This document shows positions 1 to 11,345 of a stretch of DNA of 64,000 bases, piece by piece (the first letter of the stretch is position 1; each line of letters opens with the position of its first letter). The position numbers and the translations under genes are program-made. The notes under the pieces are model-generated. The model made no database searches. It saw only the letters and a list, made by a program, of their open reading frames with translations, and was not told the origin of the DNA. Source of the DNA: Corallium rubrum (Eukaryota > Cnidaria > Anthozoa > Scleralcyonacea > Coralliidae); the NCBI GenBank assembly GCA_964035015.1, contig CAXIUP010000030.1, positions 12,501 through 76,500 on the forward strand, read 5' to 3'.

Positions 1-289
1 TTGTTTCGATAATATAATATTGTAATATAATCTAGTCGCGTAGTTTCGATTAATACTTGGTTTCTGCATGGGCGTTGTCTTCCACTCTTCGGCCTCTGTA
101 GTAGATATAATGCTGCATCAGTGGTACTTTTGGTTTCATTGGTTAATCAGGCATTATGGGCTTGTAAATTCGATGTTTGAGGTTGTCGATCATGCTTGCG
201 GCGGCGATTCGGCTTCGTTAATATTGATGAGGAAGGTATCTTCTCGCGTGTATATTGTTTGTTGTTTGTTGTAATGTTAGTCCTTGTTT

Positions 290-2040
290 GTTGTTGTGTC
301 AAATTTACTGTGGACTAGGATGTCCTTTATATTTCGGTTACGTTGATATGCCGTTATTGGCATGTCAGGGGATTTTCAACGTTGAGTCGTTTTCAATGAG
401 ACGCCAGTGTCGTTTAAGAATCTGTCCAATGTGAGTTGTGTTGTTGTTGTTGTACGGGACGACGAATGTCAGTGGCGAGGTTTTGTCGTTGTTTTTTTCC
501 TGGTAGAGAAGTTCTTGCTGTGTGTATTGTGTAGCATGGGTTATTGCTTCGTTGATAATGTCATTCTTGTATCCCCTGCTGCTCAGAATGATATTAAGTT
601 TTTCCAACTGGTTGTGGAGTTTTATATCGTTGGTGATTAGTCGTCTGTATCGTAGTGTTTGACTGTAGATCACTCCTCGTTTACACGAAGTTGGATGAAA
701 TGAAGTGTTGTGTAAGAGTAATGTTTTGTCGGTTGGTTTGATGTATAATTCAGATTCTAGTTGTAGTCTGTCATTAAGGTAAATAGTTGTGTCTAAAAAG
801 TGTACTGAATGTTCTGAGTATTCGTATTCAAATTTAATAGTCGGGTGGAAGTTGTTAAGGTAAGTTAAAAATATCTTAAGAGTTTCTATTCCATGGGGCC
901 ATATTGCAAAAATGTCATCGATGAATCTGATCCCCTCAAGTGGAGTCAGCCCACCAGGTGCATTTATTAGCATTTTATCTTCTAAGGCTGCCATGAATAG
1001 ATTGGCGTACGATGGTGCCATCAGTGTACCCATTGCTGTTCCGTGTGTTTGTAGGTAGTGGCCATTGAACTCGAAGTAGTTGTTGTTTAAAATTAGTTCG
1101 AACTGTTACGGATAACGTCGGTGTCTACATATGGCAACGTATTAAATTTGTTAAGAAGATTAATTGAGGCTGTTATGCCTTCCGCATTAGGTATATTAGT
1201 GTAAAGACTTTTTACGTCAATAGTGACAAGTATGATGTTGTTAGGAAGTGTATTGTTCAGTGCGAATAGTCGTTTTAAGAAATCAGTCGAGTCTTTAACG
1301 TAGGACTTGATGTTTTTCATCAAAGGTTTTAGATAGAAATCAGTATATTCAGATAACCTAACGGTGGGACCTCCGCAGCTGGATATAATTGGTCTTCCAG
1401 GCACGTCAGGCTTGTGTATTTTAGGTAACAGATAAAGTGTCGGTGTTCGGGTAGGTTTATCGATTAAGAGAAATTTGTATGTAGTAGAGTCGATCTTTCC
1501 GTTTTTGTATGTCGTAGTTACAAATTGATTAATGCTGGTAATTAGTTGTGGAAAGGGGTCGTTTGGTATGTGATTGTGGTGTAGATTGTTGTCAAGGTGT
1601 TTGTACGCCTCAGTTAAATAAGCGTCCTTTGGCCAAATTACAATTGCACCTCCTTTATTGGCTGGTTTAACAATTAGGTCGTCGTTGTCACGTAGAGATG
1701 TAAGTGCGTTATGTTGTTCATAAGAGATGTTGGGTCGTTGGTTGTTATGGTTGTTTGTCGTGGTTTTGAGATCGTGCAGTACCAGAGAGATGTACTGAGT
1801 TAGATTTTCATTGTCTGGTGGAGGTGGAGTGAATTTACTTTTTGTTTTAAATGGATGTCTATCTGTGTCAGGTTTGTCCCTAAAGAAGTATTTGAGATGC
1901 ATGTTTCGTCTGTAGTTGAGGAAGGATTGGTATATAGTTGTGTAGGTAGTCGGTTTCGGTTTAGGAATGAATTTTAAGCCTTTTGATAAAATTTTTTTTG
2001 GTCGTCGTTGGGATTGGCGTGTCCGATAAATTTACAATAC
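290..2040 (-). pseudogene. PLE reverse transcriptase pseudogene
   Basis: Reverse transcriptase core of a Penelope-like element, which would copy element RNA into DNA. Reading from 2040 down there is a LSKGLKFIPKP stretch, then LLPKIHKPDVPGRPIIS, TIDVKSLYTNIP, an AMGTLMAPSYANLFM block and the catalytic FIDDIF (the YADD equivalent). After these comes the PLE-typical PITAYQRNRNIKDILVHS at about 300-360. Reading is broken by a one-base frameshift near 1060-1095, just before the AMGT block, and by another near 365, so it cannot encode an active enzyme. The SLYTNIP, FIDDIF and RNIKDIL combination distinguishes it from LTR and LINE transcriptases. Confidence 0.88.
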
Positions 2041-2308
2041 TGTCGTTGGCGTTATTGTTACGGATTGTTTTGTATATTGTGGATATATTTTTATTTCTGT
2101 TGTTGTTGTTGTTGTTGTGGTTCCTTTTTGTGTTAAGATGTATACGTAGTCTGGTTTTGTTGGGTGTCGCTATTTTGGTTTGTTGTGTTTTCTCGTTTGT
2201 TTCCAGTATGTCCGTATGTGTGCTGGTGTTAGAAAATTCTGAATCTGTTGTTGAATGTTTTCTGTAACCAGGTTGTTGAGCGTTGTGCTGCTGTTACTTT
2301 GCCGAAAG

Positions 2309-3500
2309 TTAGGAGTGTGGGGATGGAACGTTGGTGTTGTAGGTCGAGTAGTTGTGTGGGTGGCAGTATGGTGTCGGTGGTGGACTATCGTTGGTTTTGG
2401 TCTTGTGATTGTGGCAGTAGCAGCAGGGGGTATTGGATGGAGTTGTCGTTGGTTCGAGAGTGTTTGTGTTCATTTCGTTTGGTGTTATTTTCCCGTTGTG
2501 TTGGTGTGGTAAATAGTCTTTTCGTAGTTGTGTTGTTATAGATTTTCCGTTCATTGTTAAGTCGTTTAAGGTACAGTTTGTTGGAACGTAATTTCGTGTT
2601 TTTAAGCAGGTGTTTGCCGCTGTATGTTGTGGAAATCCGGTCCGTTGTTGTGATAATGTCCTGTGCGAAGTCATCGGTAGTACTGTTGTTATGTATTCGT
2701 TCTGTTGAATGTTCTATCTTGCGTTCAGTCATTTGTAGGGTCCGTTGATGTTGTTCCAAAAGTATGTTAAGTTGTTCCGTGCAGGCGTTTTTTGATGCTT
2801 GTATCCATCGTGTTCGTAGGTCGTCGTCCAAGATTATGTCACATCTCGTTGTAGTATTTAGACCGTCGGGTAATGTTCCATCGACTTTGTGATGTGTCAG
2901 TTTTTCTATAGTTGTAGTTGTTCTATTTCGTTTGTATTTAAGTGTGTTTAGTGTCTGGAACGAGGCGTATAAGTGTGGTGGAATGTTTTTAATCATTCGT
3001 GTCTTATGTTGCGTGTTCGTTGGTCCGCTGTTCTGTTGGATGTCTGTCATTTATACAGTGTCATCAGTGGTGTCGGTGACGGTGAGGTCATTGAGATTTC
3101 TACGTCGGTTGGGTGTATATTGTGTTAGGCCTTCAAGTCCCGTGTCACTGTCATCGTCTAAAAGTCTGTTTTCTGTCTGAAATGAGGTGTATAAGTGTGG
3201 TGGAATGTTTATAATCATTTGTGTCGTGTGTTCGTAGGTATGCTGTTCTGTTGGATGTCTGTCATTTCTACAGTGTCATCTGTGGTGTCGGTGAGGTCAT
3301 GGAGTTTGCTTGGTTGGTTAGGTGTGTGTTGTGTTAGGCCTTCAAGTCCCGTGTCACTGTCACTGTCATCGTCTAAAAGTCTGTTTTCTTCAGTTTGGTT
3401 TAGTTGTTCTGTATTGTCCGTTTCGTTATTGTTAAGTAGCAGTTGTTTTTCCATTTTATTGTTGTTGTGCTCTTCCAAGATACTGTTCTCCACAGTGTCG
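2309..3500 (-). pseudogene. PLE N-terminal region
   Basis: Minus-strand open stretches upstream of the reverse transcriptase. The first (2385-3050) encodes about 220 residues rich in Thr, Asn, Arg and Lys, probably helical, with no catalytic motif that I recognise. A shorter one (3215-3493) is acidic, with a DDDSDSD run. Both carry the same MTDIQQNS phrase because of a local tandem duplication. Position and orientation suggest the N-terminal part of the PLE polyprotein, but that is inference. The plus-strand open frames here have long hydrophobic low-complexity translations and look like shadows. Confidence 0.5.
2959..3394 (-). repeat. Tandem duplication of about 220 bp in the PLE
   Basis: Two adjacent, diverged copies (about 2959-3178 and 3180-3394). 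Both begin with a GTATAAGTGTGGTGGAATGT phrase, both contain GTTGGATGTCTGTCATTT, and both end near GTCTAAAAGTCTGTTTTC. The second copy has small deletions relative to the first. Confidence 0.85.
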
Positions 3501-3779
3501 ACAGACTCTTTATAAGTTGTTTTGAATGGTACGGCTGTGGATAAAAGTGTGCATTTTTGGAATGATTACAATTGGTTGGAAATTCACCATATATAAAACA
3601 CACTACCCACAGATACATTTGTACCGCATATGCTGATATATAGATACACAAAGTGAATTCCTATAATATTTTATGCAAGTGGATTATCCAAGTGCAATTA
3701 TTCTGGTCCTTCCTGCAGTGTGCGTAATGTAGAGTAAAGAATGTTAAGTGTGTAGTACCATTAATGGTTTTATAACTGC

Positions 3780-4105
3780 CATATATGGAGGGAGACTTGG
3801 TTTAGCTCCAACCCTTTCCCTACAGAAGCTTCACAAATTTATATAATAAGGTAGGTAGTGGGACCTCCACCGGCGTTAATTTGTGGATAGGTTTTCGAGC
3901 ATATAATATACAAACAAACGAAATGTACTAATGCGTAAACTGCGGGGTTGTTTGCGGGTGGATGTATGTAAAATGGGTGTGGCCTGAAGTATGTTGGAAT
4001 GAAGAGGAGAAGTGTGGAAATTGTGTAAGTTTGTTCACTTTCCATTCACGCTTAACCCTCGACGCGTTTCGACCTTCCAGTCTTCTTCAGGAGGGATTTC
4101 TCAAG
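3780..4105 (-). repeat. PLE terminal-repeat copy next to the coding region
   Basis: Diverged copy of the repeat that recurs at 4330-4690, 6358-6790 and 7500-7860. Shared phrases are GAGACTTGGTTTAGCTC, the block around GGTAGTGGGACCTCCACCGG (a GTGAGACCTTCACTGG relative) and the hammerhead-like motif. It lies directly upstream of the minus-strand PLE, as expected for the LTR-like repeats of PLEs. Confidence 0.65.
4056..4095 (-). ncRNA. Hammerhead-ribozyme-like motif, copy 1
   Basis: On the minus strand, CCCTC, then CTGAAGA, a short GAC...GTC stem, CGAAAC, GCGTC and GAGGG. These correspond to stem I (CCCTC/GAGGG), the CUGANGA box, stem II, the GAAA box, a minimal stem III and a GUC cleavage triplet. 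One extra A sits between the CUGANGA box and stem II, so activity is uncertain. PLEs are known to carry hammerhead motifs in their terminal repeats. Confidence 0.55.
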
Positions 4106-4350
4106 TTAGTGTTTCAGTATGTTGGTATAAGAATATGTTGAGAGTCAGGATGTGAATGTGTGTAAAAAATTGCAATGAGTATGTTGGTGGTTGCCAGTAC
4201 GTTACGGACTACACCAAAACTACAAAGACATTCAGTAAGACTTGATTTTTATTTTATTTTTAACTTGTCTATTATACTTCAGTATTGCACGCGCATTCTA
4301 ATATCTGTAATTTCGTCTTAACATTACTGATTTCAACATAGACTCAAAAT

Positions 4351-4390
4351 CCCTCCTGAAGAAGACTGGAAGGTCGAAACGCGTCGAGGG
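4351..4390 (+). ncRNA. Hammerhead-ribozyme-like motif, copy 2
   Basis: Same 40-base motif as copy 1, on the plus strand: CCCTC, CTGAAGA, stem II, CGAAAC, GCGTC, GAGGG. The core is identical to copies 1 and 3. Confidence 0.55.
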
Positions 4391-4741
4391 TTATCCAAAG
4401 CACAGACCTACATTAATCCTTCTACGCTTCATTCTTCTCCCAAAACATATATCAAACCGCAGGCATGTTTTACAACCTATTGACTGAAACTAGACACTTC
4501 ACGTGAAACTCAACTGCTGTGGTCAAACGTAAAGTATTAGGCTTAAAAATGAGCGAAATGAACTGGCAAATTTATGTAACATACCACAAATAACAGTGCG
4601 TTGTCGCCGCCGTGGTAGAACACAAAGTATTATGCTCCAAATTAGTCCTCACTCAACGCCAGTGAAGGTCTCACTACCCACCATATCTTATAAAAATTAA
4701 CACCTCTTATGCAGAATGTGCAGAACGTATGCATGCTCAAA

Positions 4742-4798
4742 TATGTATATATGTGTGTGTATGTATGTATGTGTGTGTATATATGTATATATATATAT

Positions 4799-4846
<48 letters not shown>

Positions 4847-4853
4847 GTATATA
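4742..4853. repeat. (TA)n/(TG)n microsatellite
   Basis: Alternating TATG, TGTG and TATA runs. The open frames over it encode only Tyr/Ile/Val repeats and are not genes. Confidence 0.95.
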
Positions 4854-5318
4854 ACCTGACAATGACATATCTCATGTTCCTATTCACCTATACAAATATA
4901 ATCAATCAGTAAATGTAACCAAGACACCACAAATTTTTAAATACAACCTAGATATAACACAGGGAACAATGTGAGTCTGTGATATTGCCTTATTCCTAAC
5001 TACTCAAACGTACACTCGTACTTGCAACTTAACAGTAAAACGAGACCAATCCAATCAAACGTCTCAACGTATGACGTCACAAAACACAACTAGGACTATT
5101 AACACAACTAACTCAACAAAATTAAGCCTTTCCACTCCAACACCTGACCTGACAAGGATAGCGAGAAAATTTAGACAACACGGGAGTGAGTACAATGGCT
5201 TCAAGAAGATGCGGGCTGCCGAGGAACACAACTTTCAGTAAGATCACAATTCTTTCTTTTTTAATATTATTATTTTCATTATATATACTCTTATTATATC
5301 CTTTACTCTTCCGTGGTC

Positions 5319-7357
5319 GACTTTATAAATGGGTGAATTTCCCGCTCCTCTGTCCCGTGTCGATAGTTGGCGTAAACAGGTTTAGTTCTCGCGTGGTTTG
5401 TGGTTTTAGTTATGTCGCTGTTACGTCAGAAGTAAAAGGGTTATTGTGTAATCTGTCTAGTGGTGAGTGAGATGGTACGGCTACATGTCGGTTAGCGTTC
5501 GTTCCAGTTGTAGTTTAATTAAAAGTCAGTTTACAATTGACAATTGTAAATAAAATGTCGTAGATGTCAGTACTCGCATCAGTTGGTTGGAATGAGTTAA
5601 CAACTATAAGTAAACCGTCGTACGTCAGTAGGTGTGAGGTATATATAGTTATGATTGTGAGTAAAACGTCTATAGATGTAAGTGAAACGTCGTAGATGTC
5701 AGTTCAGTTAACCATTTTAACTGCTTAAATGTCGTGGACGTCGGTTAGCATTTGTAATAGTAAGTTTAGGCCAAATACAACAGTCATTGTGAAGGGAGAC
5801 TTGATTTAGCTCCAATGTTTTCCCATAAGTGAGTGAAACCTTCACTGGCGTTGTGTGAGGACTAATTTGTAGCATTTGTGTTCTACCACGGTGGCGACAA
5901 CGCACTGTAATTAGTGGTATATGTTCCTTAAAATTTGCCAGTTTCCGCTCATTTTCAGGCCTAATATTTTACGTTTGACCACAGCAGTTAAGTTTCACGT
6001 GAAGTGTCTAGTTTCATTCAAAGTCTTACAGAATATCTCTGTAGTAACGTACTGGCATCCGTGGTCGACTTCAGAAATTGGTAAATTCACCGCTCCTCTG
6101 TCCCGTGACGATAGTTGGCGTAAATTCGTATCAGTTGGTTTAAGTCAGTTAAAAACTATAAGTAAAACGTCGTAGGTCAGTAGGTGTCAGGTATATAGTT
6201 ATGATTGTGAGTAAAACGTCTAGATGTAAGTAAAACGTCGTAGATGCGAGTTAGTATTCGTTTCAGGTACTTTAAGTCAGTTAACCATTGTAAGTTAAAC
6301 GTCGTGGACGTTGGTTAGCATTTGTATTAGTTAGTTCATGTCAAATACAACTGCCGTTGTGAAATAAGACTTGGTTTAGCTCAAACCCTTTCCCCACAAG
6401 TGATTGACAATTTTATAAGATATGGTGGGTAGTGAGACCTTCACTGGCGTTGAGTGAGGACTAATTTGGAGCATAATACTTTGTGTTCTACCACGGCGGC
6501 GACAACGCACTGTTATTTGTGGTATGTTACATAAATTTGCCAGTTCATTTCGCTCATTTTTAAGCCTAATACTTTACGTTTGACCACAGCAGTTGAGTTT
6601 CACGTGAAGTGTCTAGTTTCAGTCAATAGGTTGTAAAATATGCCTGCGGTTTGATGTATGTTTTGGGAGAACAATGAAATAGTAGAAGGATTAATGTAGG
6701 TCTGTGCTTTGGATAACCCTCGACGCGTTTCGACCTTCCAGTCTTCTTCAGGAGGGATTTTGAGTCTATGTTGAAATCAGTAATGTTAGAACACAAATGC
6801 TCCAAATTAGTCCTCACACAACGCCAGTGAAGGTCTCACTCACTTATGGGAAAGCATTGGAGCTAAATCAAGTCTCCCTTCACAAGGACTGTTGTATTTG
6901 ACCTAAACTTACTATTACAAATGCTAACCGACGTCCACGACGTTTAACCAGTTACAATGGTTAACTGAACTGACATCTACAACGTTTCACTTACATCTAT
7001 AGACGTTTTACTCACAATCATAACTATATATACCTCACACCTACTGACGTACGACGGTTTACTTATAGTTGTTAACTGATTCCAACCAACTGATGCGAGT
7101 ACTGACATCTACGACATTTTATTTACAATTGTCAATTGTAAACTGACTTTTAATTAAACTACAACTGGAACGAACGCTAACCGACATGTAGCCGTACCAT
7201 CTCACTCACCACTAGACAGATTACACAATAACCCTTTTACTTCTGACGTAACAGCGACATAACTAAAACCACAAACCACGCGATAACTAAACCTGTTTAC
7301 GCCAACTATCGACACGGGACAGAGGAGCGGGAAATTCACCCATTTATAAAGTCGATG
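5319..7357. repeat. Large inverted repeat, arms about 570 bp
   Basis: The left arm (about 5319-5900) is mirrored by the right arm (about 6790-7357). For example GGTGAATTTCCCGCTCCTCT near 5330 is complemented near 7330, and the CTTCACTGGCGTTGTGTGAG phrase near 5840 is complemented near 6815. The spacer (5900-6790) holds two further diverged copies of the same unit and hammerhead-like copy 3. There is no coding content. It looks like rearranged PLE terminal repeats. Confidence 0.75.
6717..6756 (-). ncRNA. Hammerhead-ribozyme-like motif, copy 3
   Basis: Minus-strand copy with the same core as copies 1 and 2, including GCGTC and the 5 bp CCCTC/GAGGG stem. Confidence 0.5.
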
Positions 7358-7361
7358 CCAG

Positions 7362-7923
7362 TACGTTACGGGCTACACCAAAACTACAAAGACATTCAGT
7401 AAGACTTGATTTTTATTTTATTTTTAACTTGTCTATTATACTTCAGTATTGCACGCGCATTCTAATATCTGTAATTTCGTCTTCACATTACTGATTTCAA
7501 CATAGACTCAAAATCCCTCCTGAAGAAGACTGGAAGGTCGAAACACGTCGAGGGTTATCCAAAGCACAGACCTACATTAATCCTTCTACGCTTCATTCTT
7601 CTCCCAAAACATACATCAAACCGCAGGCATATTTTACAACCTATTGACTGAAACTAGACACTTCACGTGAAACTCAACTGCTGTGGTCAAACGTAAAGTA
7701 TGAGGCTTAAAAATGAGCGAAATGAACTGGCAAATTTATGTAACATACCACAAATAACAGTGCGTTGTCGCCGCCGTGGTAGAACACAAAGTATTATGCT
7801 TCAAATTAGTCCTCACTCAACGCCAGTGAAGGTCTCACTACCCACCATATCTTATAAAAATTAACACCTCTTATGCAGAATGTGCAGAACGTATGCATGC
7901 TCAAATATGTATATATGTGTGTG

Positions 7924-7974
<51 letters not shown>

Positions 7975-8288
7975 CCTGACAATGACATATCTCATGTTCC
8001 TATTCACCTATACAAATATAATCAATCGGTAAATGTAACCAAGACACCACAAATTTTTAAATACAACCTAGATATAACACAGGGAACAATGTGAGTCTGT
8101 GATATTGCCTTATTCCTAACTACTCAAACGTACACTCGTACTTGCAACTTAACAGTAAAACGAGACCAATCCAATCAAACGTCTCAACGTATGACGTCAC
8201 AAAACACAACTAGGACTATTAACACAACTAACTCAACAAAATTAAGCCTTTCTACTCTAACACCTGACCTGACAAGGATAGCGAGAAA
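7362..8288 (+). repeat. PLE-related block, direct copy of 4192-5165
   Basis: Second copy of the 950 bp block, with a shorter TA microsatellite (7905-7972). The high similarity to the first copy suggests a recent segmental duplication. Confidence 0.85.
7515..7554 (+). ncRNA. Hammerhead-ribozyme-like motif, copy 4 (variant)
   Basis: As copy 2, but the segment before the cleavage triplet is ACGTC instead of GCGTC, which weakens the minimal stem III. Confidence 0.45.
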
Positions 8289-8518
8289 ATGTATTTTACA
8301 ACCTATTGACTGAAACTAGACACTTCACGTGAAACGCAACTGCTGTGGTCAAACGTAAAGTATTAGGCTTAAAAATGAGCGAAATGAACTGGCAAATTTA
8401 TGTAACATACCACAAATAACAGTGCGTTGTCGCCGCCGTGGTAGAACACAAAGTATTATGCTCCAAATTAGTCCTCACTCAACGCCAGTGAAGGTCTCAC
8501 TACCCACCATATCTCATA
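8289..8518 (+). repeat. Third partial copy of the PLE-related repeat
   Basis: Repeats 4455-4690 (TTTTACAACCTATTGACTGA through CCCACCATATCT). It abuts the alpha-kinase fragment, whose C-terminal coding is cut at this junction. Confidence 0.8.
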
Positions 8519-9437
8519 AAATTGTAAAGAAAGGTTTCCAGTGCAAAAAAGATATTCATCATCATCAGAGAGCAACTCTGCAGAAGCTATCTCTGGATCA
8601 AAGAGTGTAAATCCTGCACCCTGAATATCTAGAAGCATCAACTTGCGGGCACTTTTTTCAAAAGAAAAGTGAACTAGACATTCTGCCTTTTGACACATGG
8701 CAGTTTTGTCTTGTGAAATGGACCCATCATTGTTGACATATTATGTAAAATTGCCAACAACAAACTCTTCTATTGTGACATATTCCCCTGTCTCCTCGAT
8801 TTTCCCCATGAAAATGTTGTTGTAGGTGAAGAATTGTGTGCGGAATCTTCTGACAAAGCTTCAATAAATTTTGCTTGGAGCTGTTGGGCAAGACTCTTTC
8901 CCACCACATGCGTTTGCACAGTTTTCTTTGTATAATCATCTATAGATTGGTTGGTCTTCTCAACACAATCAAGAGTGCTTGGCAGACTTAGTTGTTCCCT
9001 TGCTTTCCACCGAAATGCTGTCCACGAACTTCGGAGGTACGGAACGCACTACTGACTTTTCAATGTCGATTACTCGTGGAATGATCCTAACATGTACGAG
9101 TTTTAGGTCGGGAATCTGATGCAGTGCGTTACAAGTCGGTCCACGTTCACCTGCTAATATCCACCTCCACTCCCTTACTGATGCATCCTTTGCTCTCAAA
9201 ATGGTCTAGAGAAAGGTCCGACCTCTTGTAAGGAATAAATTCACGGGCCCCAATCCTTGAATATTGTTGAGCTTTCCCCTGAACCGATGGTGACAGGCGT
9301 TGTACGATCAGTTCGTCGGACTGCAACCGCATGTTTTTTCCACCCGAGCCTTTTGATGACGCCGCTGTTTTTCGTTTTGTGTTTACATCTCTCTTTGCCT
9401 TTATCTTTGCTTCGAAATTTTTCCACGAACTAGACAT
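8519..9437 (-). pseudogene. Alpha-kinase family pseudogene, deleted and truncated
   Basis: Minus-strand remains of an alpha-kinase (MHCK/eEF2K fold) protein. The N-terminal part (9147-9437) has a Lys-rich start and a REFIPYKRSDLSLDH phrase. A linker follows (GPTCNALHQIPDLKLVHVR, 8969-9199). The catalytic C-lobe is at 8519-8950, with DDYTKKTVQTHVVGKSLAQQ, VTIEEFVVGNFT, CQKAECLVHFSFEKS, LMLLDIQGAGFTLFDPEIAS and FCTGNLS. The DIQG and FCTGNL signatures identify the fold. The ATP-binding N-lobe is missing between the linker and DDYTKK, and frames change several times. Coding ends abruptly at the repeat at 8518. No introns are seen, so a retrocopy is possible. Such kinases form large families in cnidarians as far as I know. 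Confidence 0.75.
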
Positions 9438-9439
9438 CC

Positions 9440-10856
9440 TCTGGCAATATTAAGACTATATATTACTAAATCTGTGATGAAGGGACCTTGGCCCCCCAGG
9501 ACCCAAAATAATTATTGCGATTCGCAGCGCAATGCACTATGTTATATACCATGGTATTTTTTTTAAAATTTTTTTTGTTTTTTAATTTTTTTTTATAAAA
9601 ATATTAAAAATATAATAATAAAAAATAAATAAAAAAGAAAAGCATTTAAGAAAAACGGGAAAAATTTGTGAAAATTCATTAAAAGTAAATGGCAATCCTG
9701 GGCCACGATACACCTGATTTTATGCGTTGTAAAGAACTATTTGCACAGATCAAAAGCTACATTCATGAAAACAACGTTGCTTGGCAAAACTGCCCGGATC
9801 CAGAATTGATGGTGTGGGAATCTTTTCTTCAAGTTACAGACGAAGAAATAAGAAACTAGATTAACCATGCTGATTTCACTTGAACAATTTAAATAAATAA
9901 TAAACATTTTTTATTACAAATTTGACAGTTCACACAATAGTTTTCCTTTTTGTTCATCAAATTGGTCGGTTGTCAACACTCCAGTTTCAGGGGCGGATTT
10001 ACTATATGTCGAACACGTCAAGCGAGTATGAATCCTGAAGAAGCAGAGGATGATTTCGAGCTGTAGGATGATATTATGGATGTCAGACTTCAAGGTTATA
10101 AAATTGTTATAACACGCGAGCAAAGAGGTGGGAGTGGGCCGAGAAAGAGCAGATTGAAGGCTGAATGTGGTGCAGGACTATCCTAGGAATTCAGGATTAT
10201 CCTGAAGCTTAGGGGACTATCCGTCCCACATGTGGGATGTTAAACTAAAAGGCATATAACAAAAAAACAGGGGTTTTCTGTGTGTGTGTGGGGGGGGGGG
10301 GGGGGGGGGCTATTGGGCATGGGCAATGGGGGAGGAGGACATGTTAGAAAACTAGTTAGAAAGCACACTCACTTGACTACTATTAGAAACTTACATGCAT
10401 GGACAACCTAGATTGGGACAACATAGAATTCATATACTGAAAGCCATCATGACATTGCTTTAATTACATCTCGAACTATATGTACGGTATTGTGACATTT
10501 TGTGCACATATTACACTTCAATATTTTTAGTTATTGTTAATAAACTGTTTAGATGGTGTTCACAGATCTCACATGACGATATCTTAAGCCATTCATTTTA
10601 AAGGCCACAACAGCATTATCAACAGCACTGCTCATGCTATAATATCAAGTTGGCATCACCATGTTCAATTGTACATACTATTGGCATTCTTACATATAAC
10701 TTTGGTGTTGACATATACTGTATAACTTTGGCATTGATACATATACTTTTAGCATTTATAAATATACTTTTGGTATTCATATACATTGGTATTCATATTG
10801 GCATTAATTGGGGTTGATTTTTTTTAATACCAGTTACAGTATGTCAATTAATTTTA
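9440..10856. other. Non-coding stretch
   Basis: No gene seen. It holds a T/A-rich low-complexity zone (9548-9660), an unremarkable 45-codon frame at 9722-9859, a (GT)n run followed by about 18 G at 10281-10309, and a loosely repeated ATAACTTTGGCATT-like phrase at 10674-10810. A related phrase is found at 49745-49840. Confidence 0.6.
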
Positions 10857-11345
10857 ATACCAGAGTAATAAATTTGTGGTTGACAGTTTCATAGTCCAAC
10901 TCCAACTGTGTGGTCCTAGAAGCCCTTTAGTTCAGACGCCATTGTTAATTTGTTTGCTCTTTCATTAATACCAGATATGTCAATGTTGTAAAGTGATTTA
11001 ATACCAGAGTACTAAATTTGTGGTTGACGGTTTAATAGTCCAACTCACAACTCCAACTGTGTGATCGTAGAAGCAATTTACTTCAGACGCCACTGTTAAT
11101 TTGTTTGCTCCTTCATTAATACCAGATATATCAGTGTTATAAAGTCATTTAATACCAGAGTAATAAATTGGTGGTTGATGGTTTAATAGTCCAACTCACA
11201 ACTCCAACTGTGTGGTCGTAGAAGCCATTTACTTCAGACGCCAGTGTTAATTTGTTTGCTCCTTCATTAATACCAGATACAGTATATCAATGTTATAAAG
11301 TCATTTAATATATATACCAGAGTAATAAATTGGTGGTTGGTGCTG
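10857..11345 (+). repeat. Minisatellite, unit about 140-165 bp
   Basis: Three full units and the start of a fourth, each beginning ATACCAGAGTAATAAATT (near 10860, 11002, 11152 and 11314). They contain GTCCAACTC, AACTCCAACTGTGTGGTC, TCAGACGCCA and GTTAATTTGTTTGCTC phrases. Units differ by small indels. It lies beyond the 3' end of the Helentron coding region and may belong to its 3' non-coding part. Confidence 0.85.

Larger units (their letters stand above)
1..4105 (-). mobile_element. Penelope-like retroelement (PLE), decayed
   Basis: Minus-strand Penelope-like element. It contains a reverse transcriptase of PLE type, an N-terminal region with an internal duplication, and upstream terminal-repeat sequence with a hammerhead-like motif at 4056-4095. 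Frameshifts break the coding region, so the copy is dead. A C-terminal GIY-YIG endonuclease was not recognised in the first 290 bases; it may lie beyond the window edge or be lost. The 3' end is cut by the window, and the 5' boundary is inferred from the terminal repeat. Confidence 0.8.
4192..5165 (+). repeat. PLE-related block, direct copy of 7362-8288
   Basis: A block of about 950 bp starting near CCAGTACGTTACGGACTACA and ending near GACAAGGATAGCGAGAAAAT. It recurs in the same orientation at 7362-8288 with few differences outside the microsatellite. It includes hammerhead-like copy 2, a (TA)n/(TG)n tract and no coding region. The 4455-4690 part recurs a third time at 8289-8518. Confidence 0.85.

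Noticed and set aside
1983-2541. Plus-strand hydrophobic proteins at 1983-2541
   Set aside because: They are antisense shadows of the GT-rich complement of the PLE N-terminal region.
4642-4912. Small proteins encoded over 4642-4912 and 7806-7988
   Set aside because: Translations are Tyr/Ile/Val repeats produced by the TA/TG microsatellite.
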